From Arcicella sp034519515 (GTDB lineage: Bacteria; Bacteroidota; Bacteroidia; Cytophagales; Spirosomataceae): a stretch of DNA of 64,000 bases. The stretch covers positions 124,001 to 188,000 of the forward strand of contig JAXHOK010000054.1 of NCBI GenBank assembly GCA_034519515.1, read 5' to 3'. This document shows positions 1 to 8,925 of this stretch, in pieces (positions within the stretch are counted from its first letter, which is position 1; each line of letters opens with the position of its first letter). The translations under genes and the position numbers were made by a program. A model generated the notes under the pieces. That model did no database searches. It worked only from the letters and a program-made list of their open reading frames with translations, and was not told the origin of the DNA.

Positions 1-1
1 T

Positions 2-81
2 ACGGATTTGCACAGATATTAAAATTCAAATTGGATATTGTAATCCACAATCCTTACAATAAAATATCTGTGTCAATCCGT
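2..81. repeat. Imperfect inverted repeat at window start
   Basis: Arms at 2-20 and 62-81 are near-complementary (ACGGATTTGCACAGATATT against AATATCTGTGTCAATCCGT) around a 41-nt AT-rich loop. It lies downstream of the minus-strand FG-GAP gene and could act as its terminator, or be a dispersed palindrome of the kind seen many times in this window. The wording resembles boilerplate intergenic repeats common in Bacteroidota. Confidence 0.55.
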
Positions 82-110
82 CAAATCTGTGGTGCTATTG
101 AACCGAAAAT

Positions 111-2645
111 CTATTTCTTCAAAACAATTTTTTTAACGTGTAGCTCTTTACCTTCAGAGGTGATTCTTAAAAAATAAACACCATCACTTTGCCCTCCTAA
201 ATCAAAAATTGTTTCCTGATTGGGCTTTTGATTTTTCTGTGATTGAATTACTAAACCTGCCACATTAAGTATTTCATAATCAGCACTATAAGCATTTTTT
301 ATATAAACATAACGGTTGGTTGGATTTGGATAAACCATTGAATTGATGGGTTCTTCGTTGGCGGTAATAATAAATTTTGAAGTATTTTTCAGAACCTTCA
401 AACCACCCGTGTGTGTTCCCACAAGTATATCGGGAATGTAATCATTATCTAAATTTGCCACGGCAACGGTTATTCCTCCACCTATCTGTACTCTGCTATT
501 TTTACCCGAATACTCATCAAAAATTAACGAACTATCTGCCACAAATTTTGCTTGATTTTGGTCGATAAGATTTTTAAAAATCCCCAGATAACCGTCCCTT
601 GTTCCCGTGATTAACTCTTCTTTTCCGTCACCATTCAAATCAGCGGAAGTTAAAGATATTGCTCCTATGGTGTAATCTGCAATGATTCCCCCAAGCTGCT
701 CATTTTCACGAACATACACAGGTTTTTCTTTCGTTCCAGTATTTCTGTGAAACTCTATTCTTCCGCTACTTTTTCCTAATAAAAGGTCTTTCAAACCATC
801 TTTATTGAGGTCAAAAAACAGTGGGGAGTCACCATTTGCAAGTTCTTTTATTTCGGGTAAAATGACTGTCTCAACGAGTTTCAAATCAAAGGCTTTTCCC
901 CGTGCCGCACGATTTGGAAAGTAACGAATACTGACACCCGTGAAAGAATTGGAAATAAATCCAAAATCATCTACTCCATCATTATTAAGGTCTGAAACAA
1001 AAGGTTTTATTTCAAATAATTGTTGATTTTTAGCAATATCTAAATAATCGGAATTGGTTAATTCAAAAGTGCTATTCCCCTTATTTTCGTACAAATAAAT
1101 ACTGGCTCGATAGCCCGTTTCTCCACGGTTTCCAGCATGACCGACGAGCAAATCTTGATCACCATCGCCATCAATATCCGCAAAAGTAGGAGCGGAATTT
1201 TCGCCTAAATCTACCATCGTGTTTTGTAAGAAATTAGATTGGACAAAGTTAAAATTAGGCTTATCATTTTGCCCTGAATTTTTATAAAACCAAGCCGATT
1301 TTTGAAAATCTACGGTTTGTTGAGCATTGTCGTACCCATTGGGAGATGCCACTAAATCTTTTACGCCATCGAAATCTAAATCCTCTGAAAATATGGCTGG
1401 AAAAACAGGAAAATCAATGGGGTATTTATTGGGAAAGTTATAATCTGCCGAATTAAATTTTGCTTGATTTAAAGTACCTACATTGATTAAAGAAGCTACT
1501 TTATTTTTGGTAATATGCCCGTATAAAATGTCTTTTAACCCATCCCCATTCAAATCTAATAAAAGTATTGAATTCCCTGCGTGCATTACCTTTGAAGCCT
1601 TTTGAGATTTGAACGGATCCTCCAAAGGAACTGGGTTATTTCCACATTCTTGATTGAAGATAATATCATCAAAATGCTCCTTAAAGAATCCTCCCCAACA
1701 ATCACCTACTCGTCTGAATTCCAGAATATTAGCATTTTTATAGTTTTCAATACTGAAATTTTTATGATAGAAAGTAAAGTTTCCCGAAGAGTCAAAAACG
1801 ACAATATCATAATCTCCATCATTGTCAATATCCACGATGGCAGGAATGTCCGTGGCATTTACATAGAGATTAATTTTACCAGAAAAGCCAGTTGAAAATA
1901 CGGGGTCTGCCACCAATTGAAAGTTTAATTTATCGGTAGAAGTATTCCTAAAAACCTTAATTCCACTGGGTGTATGGGTAAAAATATCTTTCTTCCCATC
2001 ACGATTGTAATCTATGAGTAAAATCCAATTATTGACTTTTGGAAAAGCCGTTTCATATTGTGGAGCATATTGCCAAAAATACTTACCCGAATTATCCTGT
2101 TTTGCCAAAAAAGTAGAGATTTTTTGAGCCGTCCTATCAAAAACCACTAAGTCTTCAACCCCATCATTATCTAATTTACAAGTTGAGAATTGAGGGGCGT
2201 TCAAACCACCCGCAAAGGCATTCTGGAGAGTTTGTCCGTTTTGAACTGCTTTGAGCGAATTGTCGTATTTGAAGGTAAAATCTTGGGCTTGAAGATTTAA
2301 GTAAGAGAAAAGTAAGAGCCACAAAGACACGAAGACACGAAGTTTTTTTTCAATTTGTGTACGAAAATACGAATCTATCAAAACATCAATCGTATTTGAA
2401 TCAGCACCATTTGAATTACCTACCAAAAAATCTTCTTCATTCCTATTCAAAGTAGAAGTTGCATTGGCATAAATCCCCCTTTGAAGGGGGGCAGGGGGGA
2501 TGTTATTGGCGTAAGCAAATTGGACTTCGAGCTTACGCTTGTGTGTACTGAACTGTGCGTCCCAGTGAACACCAGCTACGAGGACAGCACAATCTACTTG
2601 TATCACATTTTGCGATAAATTTATAAGTAAATATTTCTTAAACAT
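111..2645 (-). CDS. Secreted FG-GAP/VCBS repeat protein with T9SS sorting domain
   Basis: About ten calcium-binding-like repeats of the form DxDxDGxxD (for example DIDNDGDYDIVVF, DLNGDGLKDILYG, DIDGDGDQDLLVG) predict a beta-propeller secreted or surface protein. The last ~75 residues (YPNPTN..., ending in GVYFLRI...KKIVLKK) are a type A type-IX secretion sorting domain. The real signal peptide lies internally at residues ~103-121 (VSLWLLLFSYLNLQAQ). The ~100 residues before it are encoded largely by dispersed repeats and look non-native. The true start is therefore uncertain: the ATG at 2645, or a GTG/TTG codon inside the repeat near 2325-2330. Function beyond surface binding is unknown. No operon partner is visible; murF is divergent. 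Confidence 0.85.
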   Translation of the reverse strand: MFKKYLLINLSQNVIQVDCAVLVAGVHWDAQFSTHKRKLEVQFAYANNIPPAPLQRGIYANATSTLNRNEEDFLVGNSNGADSNTIDVLIDSYFRTQIEKKLRVFVSLWLLLFSYLNLQAQDFTFKYDNSLKAVQNGQTLQNAFAGGLNAPQFSTCKLDNDGVEDLVVFDRTAQKISTFLAKQDNSGKYFWQYAPQYETAFPKVNNWILLIDYNRDGKKDIFTHTPSGIKVFRNTSTDKLNFQLVADPVFSTGFSGKINLYVNATDIPAIVDIDNDGDYDIVVFDSSGNFTFYHKNFSIENYKNANILEFRRVGDCWGGFFKEHFDDIIFNQECGNNPVPLEDPFKSQKASKVMHAGNSILLLDLNGDGLKDILYGHITKNKVASLINVGTLNQAKFNSADYNFPNKYPIDFPVFPAIFSEDLDFDGVKDLVASPNGYDNAQQTVDFQKSAWFYKNSGQNDKPNFNFVQSNFLQNTMVDLGENSAPTFADIDGDGDQDLLVGHAGNRGETGYRASIYLYENKGNSTFELTNSDYLDIAKNQQLFEIKPFVSDLNNDGVDDFGFISNSFTGVSIRYFPNRAARGKAFDLKLVETVILPEIKELANGDSPLFFDLNKDGLKDLLLGKSSGRIEFHRNTGTKEKPVYVRENEQLGGIIADYTIGAISLTSADLNGDGKEELITGTRDGYLGIFKNLIDQNQAKFVADSSLIFDEYSGKNSRVQIGGGITVAVANLDNDYIPDILVGTHTGGLKVLKNTSKFIITANEEPINSMVYPNPTNRYVYIKNAYSADYEILNVAGLVIQSQKNQKPNQETIFDLGGQSDGVYFLRITSEGKELHVKKIVLKK
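2318..2342. repeat. Dispersed CACAAAGACACGAAG repeat inside coding region
   Basis: A short internally repetitive motif (GACACGAAGACACGAAG) overlaps codons just before the signal peptide of the FG-GAP gene. This wording recurs as intergenic boilerplate in many Bacteroidota. Here it supplies the positively charged start of the signal peptide (KKLRVFVS). Confidence 0.5.
2472..2501. repeat. C-rich/G-rich palindromic dispersed repeat
   Basis: The stretch holds CCCCCTTTGAAGGGGG followed by GCAGGGGGG, a palindrome whose base composition is unlike the surrounding AT-rich DNA. It is translated within the odd N-terminal extension of the FG-GAP protein (PPAPLQRG), suggesting a repeat inserted upstream of the original start. 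Confidence 0.5.
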
Positions 2646-2678
2646 ATTCAGATTTAGGACAAAACCCCATTTTCAAAT

Positions 2679-2686
2679 TAACTTTA
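2679..2686 (+). promoter_or_regulatory. Possible -7 element for murF
   Basis: TAACTTTA matches 7 of 8 positions of the Bacteroidota -7 consensus TAnnTTTG and lies 27 bases before the murF ATG. No convincing -33 element was seen, so support is weak. Confidence 0.25.
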
Positions 2687-2713
2687 CGACCAATTACAAT
2701 TAAAACGAAAAAA

Positions 2714-4045
2714 ATGATGATTTCGCTTACTGATTTATATCAAAAATACGGAGAATGTTCAGGGGTTTCCACCGATACCCGTAAAATCCCTTCTGAAACC
2801 ATGTTTTTTGCTTTGAAAGGTCCCAATTTTGATGCTAATCTTTTTGCCGCACAAGCCCTTGAAAAAGGAGCAAAATTTGCCGTTGTGGATGACCCTTCGG
2901 TGGTTACGAATGAAAATATTTTGTTGGTCGAAGATGTTTTAGTATCACTACAAAGTTTAGCAAATCATCATCGCAAACAATTAAAAATACCTTTCGTAGG
3001 TTTAACAGGTTCAAACGGAAAAACTACTTCCAAAGAACTGATTAACAGTGTTTTATCCACAAAATATAAAACCTATTGCACCCAAGGAAACCTCAATAAT
3101 CACATCGGAGTTCCACTAACCATTTTAGCAATTCAGAATGATGTGCAAGTCGCTATTATAGAAATGGGGGCAAATAAACAAGGAGATATTAAGGAATTAG
3201 TAGAAATCTGTGAACCCACGCATGGCTTTATTACCAACATCGGAAAGGCACATTTGGAAGGTTTTGGCGGCTTGGAAGGAGTGAGAAAAGGCAAAGGTGA
3301 ATTATTTGATTGGTTGGCACAAAATAACCAAACTATTTTTGTCAATATCGCCTCCTCTCCTACTTATGAAATGGCTCAGGAACGTCAAGGATTCAAAGAA
3401 ATTATTACTTACACGACTGATACAAACCGTAGATTTCCGACCGTTGTAACGATGTTGGAAGATAGCCCTTTTGTGGAATTCATTGACCGTGATGGAGGAT
3501 TTTACACCTCGCACCTCACGGGAGAGTACAATTTTCAAAACATGGTTGCCGCCATCAGAATTGGACAACACTTTGGCGTTGAGTTGCAAACGGCTTGTCG
3601 GGCGGTGGCTGATTACTCACCTAATAATAATCGTTCGCAATTTGTACAAAAAGGCTCAAATAATGTCTTGATGGATGCTTATAACGCTAATCCGTCCTCT
3701 ATGTCAGCGGCAATTACCTACTTCAACGACTTGAAGGCAAATAAGAAAATGGTGATTTTGGGCGATATGTTTGAACTGGGAGAAGATGCAGAATTAGAAC
3801 ACCGTGCTTTGGGCGAATTATTAACAAAATGCAATTTTGACAAAATTCTCTTGGTAGGAAAATTGATGGAATACGCCATTCGGGAAATCCCTATGATGAA
3901 AGCCCTTTATTTCCCCGATAAATTTGGTTTGCATACATGGTTACAAGATTATCCACAAACGGATATGCACGTACTTGTGAAGGGGTCGAGAGGAATGAGC
4001 TTGGAGAGTGTTTTGCCGTTTCTCGATGCTCACAAGATTATCTGA
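2714..4045 (+). CDS. murF: UDP-N-acetylmuramoyl-tripeptide--D-Ala-D-Ala ligase
   Basis: This cytoplasmic Mur ligase adds D-Ala-D-Ala to the UDP-MurNAc-tripeptide, the last soluble step of the peptidoglycan precursor. An N-terminal substrate domain (STDTRKI, FFALKGPNFDA) is followed by the ATP loop GLTGSNGKTTSKE at residues 96-108, the central domain (IIEMGANKQGDI, NIGKAHLEGFGG) and the C-terminal domain starting near NNRSQ (MDAYNANPSSM, LGDMFELG). The length of 443 residues is normal for MurF. Two ATG codons lie in tandem at 2714 and 2717; the first is used here. It stands alone, away from any mur-fts cluster. An inverted repeat begins exactly at its stop codon and may end transcription. Confidence 0.96.
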   Translation: MMISLTDLYQKYGECSGVSTDTRKIPSETMFFALKGPNFDANLFAAQALEKGAKFAVVDDPSVVTNENILLVEDVLVSLQSLANHHRKQLKIPFVGLTGSNGKTTSKELINSVLSTKYKTYCTQGNLNNHIGVPLTILAIQNDVQVAIIEMGANKQGDIKELVEICEPTHGFITNIGKAHLEGFGGLEGVRKGKGELFDWLAQNNQTIFVNIASSPTYEMAQERQGFKEIITYTTDTNRRFPTVVTMLEDSPFVEFIDRDGGFYTSHLTGEYNFQNMVAAIRIGQHFGVELQTACRAVADYSPNNNRSQFVQKGSNNVLMDAYNANPSSMSAAITYFNDLKANKKMVILGDMFELGEDAELEHRALGELLTKCNFDKILLVGKLMEYAIREIPMMKALYFPDKFGLHTWLQDYPQTDMHVLVKGSRGMSLESVLPFLDAHKII

Positions 4046-4133
4046 ACTTGGATTCGTGGGATTAGCGGATTTTTAAGATGAAAAAATGACACAAATCCAA
4101 AAATTCCATCAATCCAACGAATCCAAATTCAGA
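4041..4133. repeat. Long inverted repeat at murF 3' end
   Basis: Arms at 4041-4074 and 4099-4133 are related to the palindrome at 36650-36944 (shared core TGAATTTGGATTCGT). The left arm overlaps the murF stop codon. The rest of the murF to 4343 gap holds boilerplate-like sequence (AATCCGAAATCTTAAATC type, 4160-4195) and no gene. It may work as a terminator. Confidence 0.6.
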
Positions 4134-4342
4134 CAAAAGCTACAAGAATAAGGGGATAACAATCCGAAATCTTAAATCAAAAATCCGAAATCCCCAAAGA
4201 CCGTTTACTCATTTTTGTTACCACTTACTCAATCAACTCAAAATTATCCTGATTTCTGTGCTACATTTGGGTAATTCATCGTTTCAGAAGAATGTTTGAC
4301 CAATACTTTTAGAAACCAAATCACAGTTTATTTTAAACAATT

Positions 4343-5338
4343 ATGGATAATTTATCTCAACCCAACAATCAAAAATCTGGTAGTAACAATGCCCTCAAAG
4401 CGGGTTTAGTCGTGATGACACTCTTGGCAGGTGGACTTGGCTATATGCTTTTGCAGTCGAAAGAGACCGTTACGAACCAGCAAGAAGTCATTTCTACGAA
4501 AGTGATGGAATTGGCACAAACTCGCACAAAATTAGATTCTATTTCACGTGAATTAGATTCGCAAATTGCTGAAGTTCAGAAACTTGGTGGTGATGTAACG
4601 GAACTCCAAAAAGCTAAGGCTGAATTAGAGCAAGACAAGAAAGATATTCAATCGAAATCATCTTCGGAGGTGGCAAGTGTTCGTTCTAAATACGAAGGAA
4701 AAATTAGAAACTATGAAGCCTTGTTATCATCAAAGGAAGAAGAATTGGTAAAACTCCGTGAAGAAAATGGCGTTTTGGCAAATGAAAATCAGTCGCTCAA
4801 ATCTCAAACAGAGACGTTAAGAGATGAAAATCAAGGCATTGCATCCAGTGCCGCCAAGTCAAAAGAAGAAGCTGCTCGTCAAGTGGAAGAAGAAACTGCC
4901 AAGAATAAAGTACTCTCTGAAAAAGTAGCAAAAGCGGCTGCCCTCAGAACTGAATTTGTGAAAGTGATTGGTATTAATGAGCGTGGTAAAGAATCAGAAG
5001 AGAAGAAATATCGTGCTAAGAGGTTGTCAAAAATTAAAGTAGTTTTTCAATTAGCAAAAAATGATTTAACCGAAAAAGAACGCAAAACCGTTTTCATCAG
5101 AGTGCTTGACCCAGACGGTTCAACAATTTTTGATGCTTCAACAGGTTCGGGAAATTTCACTATCAACGGTCAAGAACTGGCGTACACCACTCGTGGAGAT
5201 TTGAATTATGACAACGAAAATCTTTATATTGAAATGGTTTATAATCGTGGAGGAACGCCATACCGTGAAGGACAATATAGAGTAGAACTTTATGCCGAAG
5301 GTTTCAAGATTGGCGAAGGTGGTTTTGAAGTAAAATAA
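4343..5338 (+). CDS. Membrane-anchored coiled-coil protein, unknown function
   Basis: One hydrophobic segment at residues ~19-41 (GLVVMTLLAGGLGYMLLQ) follows a short polar N-terminus. A long, charged, heptad-rich coiled coil spans ~42-205 (ELAQTRTKLDSISREL, EKVAKAAAL). A compact C-terminal domain covers ~215-331 (KIKVVFQLAKNDLTEKERK, VFIRVLDPDGS, GGFEVK). The C-terminal part looks like a beta-rich domain conserved in Bacteroidota hypothetical proteins, but I cannot name the family. Topology suggests a single-pass protein with its coiled coil and C-terminal domain in the periplasm. A strong terminator follows directly, so the gene is probably monocistronic. Confidence 0.85.
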   Translation: MDNLSQPNNQKSGSNNALKAGLVVMTLLAGGLGYMLLQSKETVTNQQEVISTKVMELAQTRTKLDSISRELDSQIAEVQKLGGDVTELQKAKAELEQDKKDIQSKSSSEVASVRSKYEGKIRNYEALLSSKEEELVKLREENGVLANENQSLKSQTETLRDENQGIASSAAKSKEEAARQVEEETAKNKVLSEKVAKAAALRTEFVKVIGINERGKESEEKKYRAKRLSKIKVVFQLAKNDLTEKERKTVFIRVLDPDGSTIFDASTGSGNFTINGQELAYTTRGDLNYDNENLYIEMVYNRGGTPYREGQYRVELYAEGFKIGEGGFEVK

Positions 5339-5359
5339 TTGTAATAGAATAATGCAAAC

Positions 5360-5391
5360 AAAAAGCCCTCGGATGTTTCGAGGGCTTTTTG
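5360..5391. terminator. Bidirectional intrinsic terminator
   Basis: AAAAAGCCCTCG pairs with CGAGGGCTTTTT around a short loop, with A and T runs on the two sides. It separates two convergent genes and can serve both. Confidence 0.85.
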
Positions 5392-5393
5392 TT

Positions 5394-6233
5394 TTATGGT
5401 GATAGATAAAGGTTGTAAATACGATTCCGACTTGTGTTTTTCCAAACCAAAATTATTTGATTTTCATCATAAGAAAGCACTCGAAATACTTCATTTTCAT
5501 ATCCTTTCAAGGTTAAAAAAATGAGTTGATCGTCTTCATAAATGTTATCAATTTCAATATTTTTCTCATTCAACTTTCCATCTTCTATTCCGGTACTGAA
5601 CGAATCAATATATATGGCTTTTGTTAATTCAAGTTTAGTTCTATTTTTCATAAATGCCTTAAAATCAGATATTTTCAAATAAACATCAGTATATATGTAT
5701 GCCCAAATTAAGGTATTTATTGAAATGGCAACTTCATATTTTGTACCATTAGGATTTCCAATAGTTGTATTATCAAGCGAATAAATAACTTTCCCACCCA
5801 ACAATGCTGCTCTCATTTTAGCTTTTTGAAATGCAAGTGCTTGAACCGTATTTACATTCGAGGCTCTTGATGTGCCATTGGAAGTAACGGTAAACTCTTC
5901 AAGAAAATGAAGCCCAAATATATCTTTTTCAGAACGGGTTATCTTGATTTTTTCAAAATCTAATGCACTTTTAATCTCTTCAAGTGCTATTGCTTCATTA
6001 AAGATTTGTATTCGTCCAGACTTAAATCGTACTTTGCCAACAGTATTTTTATGGATAGAAATAGTAACCTCCTCATTCGGAAAACTGTATTTGATTAAGT
6101 CAGGGGAAATTTCTTTGACGCTTCCCACAATTAGCCCATTTTGTGTAAAAATAGAGTCCAATTGAATTTCCTGAGCTAAAACTATTTGGTTTATAGAAGT
6201 TAAAACCATCAAAAGAATGAGTATTTTTTTCAT
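5394..6233 (-). CDS. Secreted protein of unknown function
   Basis: The N-terminus MKKILILLMVLTSINQIVLAQ is a classical Sec signal peptide cleaved after AQ, so the protein is periplasmic or outer-membrane associated. The mature part starts IQLDSIFTQNGLIVGSV and contains a stretch common to Bacteroidota secreted proteins in which a transcript or protein 'sense' segment (NGLIVGSVKEISPDLIKY) precedes a mixed alpha/beta body. I do not recognise a named domain or catalytic motif. The length is 279 residues. It is convergent with the coiled-coil gene and shares its terminator. The start at 6233 gives a perfect signal peptide. Confidence 0.8.
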   Translation of the reverse strand: MKKILILLMVLTSINQIVLAQEIQLDSIFTQNGLIVGSVKEISPDLIKYSFPNEEVTISIHKNTVGKVRFKSGRIQIFNEAIALEEIKSALDFEKIKITRSEKDIFGLHFLEEFTVTSNGTSRASNVNTVQALAFQKAKMRAALLGGKVIYSLDNTTIGNPNGTKYEVAISINTLIWAYIYTDVYLKISDFKAFMKNRTKLELTKAIYIDSFSTGIEDGKLNEKNIEIDNIYEDDQLIFLTLKGYENEVFRVLSYDENQIILVWKNTSRNRIYNLYLSP

Positions 6234-6584
6234 AGAATTTTTGTTGAATTTTATTTATTACATGACAATTTGCTTCTAATTTCCCCCTACTTATCAGCAG
6301 ACAACTTGTACCTTTCTTGATATTAGAATTAGAGTATAATTAAAAATAGTTTTATTAAATTGCTCCAAAATTATTCTAAGACAACGCAAATCCTTACCCT
6401 TCTGGATAAATACAAAATAATAGACAAATTAACTGATTTTTTAATTTTTATAGATAAAATAACCAATTTTATCTTTTTTAGGAGTTAAAATAAAAACTTT
6501 GATGTAATATTTTTAGAATACTAAATTAAGGTATTAATTTTGTGTTATTCTAAGAAAAGTATATAGATTTTAAATTAATAAAAA
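6234..6584. other. AT-rich intergenic region upstream of ahcY
   Basis: The 351-base divergent spacer between a secreted-protein gene and ahcY is very AT-rich. I saw no ORF, no SAM or SAH riboswitch-like fold and no clear repeat. It holds the possible ahcY promoter listed separately. Confidence 0.6.
6511..6542 (+). promoter_or_regulatory. Possible Bacteroidota-type promoter of ahcY
   Basis: TAATTTTG at 6535-6542 fits TAnnTTTG exactly. A T-rich -33-like stretch (TTTT, 6511-6514) lies 20 bases upstream. The -7 element is about 42 bases before the ahcY ATG, a normal leader length. Confidence 0.45.
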
Positions 6585-7901
6585 ATGTCAACTGAAACAC
6601 AACAGTACGTTCCGTACAAAGTGAAAGACATCGCTCTTGCTGAGTGGGGTCGCAAAGAAATTCGTTTAGCAGAAGCTGAAATGCCAGGATTGATGGCTCT
6701 TCGTGCTGAATACGGTGAGGCTCAACCTTTGAAAGGAGCAAGAATTGCAGGATGTTTGCACATGACAATCCAAACTGCCGTTTTAATCGAGACTTTAACA
6801 GCTTTGGGTGCGGAAGTAACTTGGTCTTCATGTAATATTTTCTCTACACAAGACCACGCCGCTGCGGCAATTGCGGCTTCGGGTGTTGCGGTGTATGCTT
6901 GGAAAGGCATGAACGAAGAAGAATTTAACTGGTGTATTGAGCAAACTTTATTCTTCGGTGAAGAGCGTAATCAGCTGAACATGATTTTGGATGATGGTGG
7001 TGATTTGACCAATATGGTTTTTGATAACTATCCAGAATTGATTAGTGGAATCAAAGGTCTTTCTGAGGAAACCACAACGGGTGTTCACCGTTTGTATGAG
7101 CGTTTGAAAAACGGAACTTTATACCTTCCTGCAATAAATGTAAACGATTCCGTTACAAAGTCTAAATTTGACAACAAATACGGTTGCAAAGAATCATTAG
7201 TGGATTCAATCCGTCGTGCTACTGACATTATGTTGGCTGGTAAGGTTGCGGTTGTGGCAGGATATGGTGACGTGGGTAAAGGTTCAGCAGATTCTTTGAG
7301 AGGTGCTGGATGTAGAGTTTTAGTAACTGAAATTGACCCAATTTGTGCTTTACAAGCAGCCATGGACGGTTATGAAGTAGTTACAATGGATCAAGCGGCT
7401 TTGCGTGCTAACATCTTTGTAACGGCAACGGGTAATTTGAAAATCATTCGTGAGCGTCATTTCAGAGCGATGAAAGATAAGGCAATTGTTTGTAATATCG
7501 GACACTTTGATAATGAAATTGATATGGCTTGGTTGAACGATACTTATGGTTCTTCAAAAGAGCAAATCAAGCCACAAGTAGATTTATACAACGTTGATGG
7601 AAAAGAAATCGTAGTATTGGCAGAAGGGCGTTTGGTGAACTTGGGTTGTGCTATGGGACACCCATCGTTTGTAATGTCAAACTCATTTACAAACCAAACT
7701 TTGGCTCAGTTGGAATTATGGTGTAATACTGACCAATACGAGAAGAAATTATACATTCTTCCAAAGCATTTGGACGAGAAAGTGGCAAGATTACATTTGG
7801 CTCATATCGGCGTTACTTTAGAAACTTTGGAAACCGACCAAGCTGATTACATCGGAGTAGCGGTTGAGGGACCATTCAAGTCTGAGCATTATCGTTATTA
7901 A
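6585..7901 (+). CDS. ahcY: Adenosylhomocysteinase
   Basis: This enzyme reversibly hydrolyses S-adenosylhomocysteine to adenosine and homocysteine, removing the inhibitory product of SAM-dependent methylation; it is a cytoplasmic, NAD-dependent tetramer. The sequence shows the family signatures CNIFSTQDHAAAAIA (81-95), KFDNKYGCKESLVDSI, the NAD-binding glycine loop GYGDVGKG (226-233) and the C-terminal ending KSEHYRY. The length of 438 residues is full. The start MSTETQQYVPYKVKD is supported by an upstream promoter-like element. It appears monocistronic, with a terminator downstream. Confidence 0.97.
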   Translation: MSTETQQYVPYKVKDIALAEWGRKEIRLAEAEMPGLMALRAEYGEAQPLKGARIAGCLHMTIQTAVLIETLTALGAEVTWSSCNIFSTQDHAAAAIAASGVAVYAWKGMNEEEFNWCIEQTLFFGEERNQLNMILDDGGDLTNMVFDNYPELISGIKGLSEETTTGVHRLYERLKNGTLYLPAINVNDSVTKSKFDNKYGCKESLVDSIRRATDIMLAGKVAVVAGYGDVGKGSADSLRGAGCRVLVTEIDPICALQAAMDGYEVVTMDQAALRANIFVTATGNLKIIRERHFRAMKDKAIVCNIGHFDNEIDMAWLNDTYGSSKEQIKPQVDLYNVDGKEIVVLAEGRLVNLGCAMGHPSFVMSNSFTNQTLAQLELWCNTDQYEKKLYILPKHLDEKVARLHLAHIGVTLETLETDQADYIGVAVEGPFKSEHYRY

Positions 7902-7908
7902 GATGTAG

Positions 7909-7944
7909 CACGGACGGTTCAACGATTCGACAGACTTGTCCGTG
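7909..7944. repeat. Short palindrome after ahcY
   Basis: CACGGAC pairs with GTCCGTG around a 22-nt loop. It resembles the GCACGG-type palindromes elsewhere in the window (for example 21356-21388). It could be part of the ahcY 3' UTR. Confidence 0.4.
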
Positions 7945-7953
7945 AGCAAATAC

Positions 7954-7993
7954 AAAAACCTCCTCACTAAATTTATTTTGGCGAGGAGGTTTT
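7954..7993 (+). terminator. Intrinsic terminator of ahcY
   Basis: AAAACCTCCTC (7955-7965) pairs with GAGGAGGTTTT (7983-7993), followed by ATTTTATT. It lies between ahcY and the next gene on the same strand. Confidence 0.8.
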
Positions 7994-8018
7994 ATTTTAT
8001 TCTCCCTAATTTTACACC

Positions 8019-8261
8019 ATGTATAATTTACTCATCGAAATCACGGGCTGGATTGGCTCCGTTCTCATTGTCGGAGCTTTTGGATTGAATTCTCTCGACA
8101 AAATAAAATCAAATTCTTTCTGGTATCAATTGGCTAATTTAGTGGGAGGTATTTGCTTCATTATCAACACTTTACATCACAAAGCCTATCCTTCTACGTT
8201 CGTGAATGTGGTTTGGGTTTTTATTGCCATATTTTCCATTATTAAAAACAGAAAAGCATGA
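8019..8261 (+). CDS. CBU_0592-like small membrane protein
   Basis: This 80-residue protein has three hydrophobic segments: ~4-24 (WIGSVLIVGAFGL), ~36-52 (LANLVGGICFIINTL) and ~58-75 (STFVNVVWVFIAIFSII). The pattern Trp-Ile-Gly at the start, a gap, then a Gly-x-x-x-x-Ile-Asn motif and a terminal NVVWVFIAI matches the CBU_0592 domain family of small integral membrane proteins, whose function is not known. Its stop overlaps the next start (ATGA), so it is translationally coupled to the cyclase-family gene. The job of the pair is not known. Confidence 0.8.
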   Translation: MYNLLIEITGWIGSVLIVGAFGLNSLDKIKSNSFWYQLANLVGGICFIINTLHHKAYPSTFVNVVWVFIAIFSIIKNRKA

Positions 8262-8917
8262 AATTTATAGATTTAAGCCATATTATCGAAGAAGGCGTTG
8301 TAACCTACAAAGGTCTGCCCGCCCCCATCATTTGCGATTATTGGACTCGTGAAGAATCCAAACAATGGTATGAAGAAGGAACGTCTTTTCAGATGGGGAA
8401 AATAGAAATGGTTTCCAACACGGGAACGTATTTAGATACGCCTTTTCACCGTTACGAAGACGGTAAAGATTTATCAGAAATATTGGTTGAACAAACCGCT
8501 ATGCTGGATGCCGTGTTGGTTAAAGCACCTCATAATCAAATACTAAGGATTGACAAATCGTATTTTGAAGGTTTGGATTTAAAAGATAAGGCAGTTTTGG
8601 TAAATACTGATTGGGATGAAAATTGGAAGACTGATAAATATTACTCAAACAATCCTTTCTTGACGGCTGATGCGGCTGAATATTTGGTTTCGCAAGGCGT
8701 TAAATTGGTGGGGATTGATTCTCACAATATCGATGACGTTTCGGGTAAATCTCGTCCTGTGCATACAATTTTACTAAAAAATGAAATATTGATTGTGGAA
8801 CATCTTTGTAATATGAAAGCCATTCCTGAAAATATTTCCTTGAAATTTTCTGCTACTCCGCCCAAGGTGAAAGGTATGGGAACTTTTCCTGTGCGTGCTT
8901 ATGTGGTAGTTGATTAA
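8258..8917 (+). CDS. Cyclase-family (kynurenine formamidase-like) hydrolase
   Basis: The protein matches the metal-dependent cyclase/KynB/isatin hydrolase family. It opens with FIDLSHIIEEGVVTYKG, has the active-site region SNTGTYLDTPFHRY around residues 51-64, the second conserved segment GVKLVGIDSHNIDD and a C-terminal LSFSATPPKVKGMGTFPVRAY. The usual metal-binding motif is HxGTHxDxPxH; here the first two His positions are Asn and Tyr while Asp and the last His remain. This belongs to a recognisable variant group, so metal use and substrate are uncertain. It overlaps the preceding membrane-protein gene by four bases and sits 8 bases before the glycosylase gene, so the three probably share one transcript. 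Confidence 0.85.
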   Translation: MKFIDLSHIIEEGVVTYKGLPAPIICDYWTREESKQWYEEGTSFQMGKIEMVSNTGTYLDTPFHRYEDGKDLSEILVEQTAMLDAVLVKAPHNQILRIDKSYFEGLDLKDKAVLVNTDWDENWKTDKYYSNNPFLTADAAEYLVSQGVKLVGIDSHNIDDVSGKSRPVHTILLKNEILIVEHLCNMKAIPENISLKFSATPPKVKGMGTFPVRAYVVVD

Positions 8918-8925
8918 TCTAAAAA

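Noticed and set aside
6234..6584. Possible riboswitch upstream of ahcY
   Set aside because: No conserved SAM or SAH riboswitch core was found; the leader is short and AT-rich.
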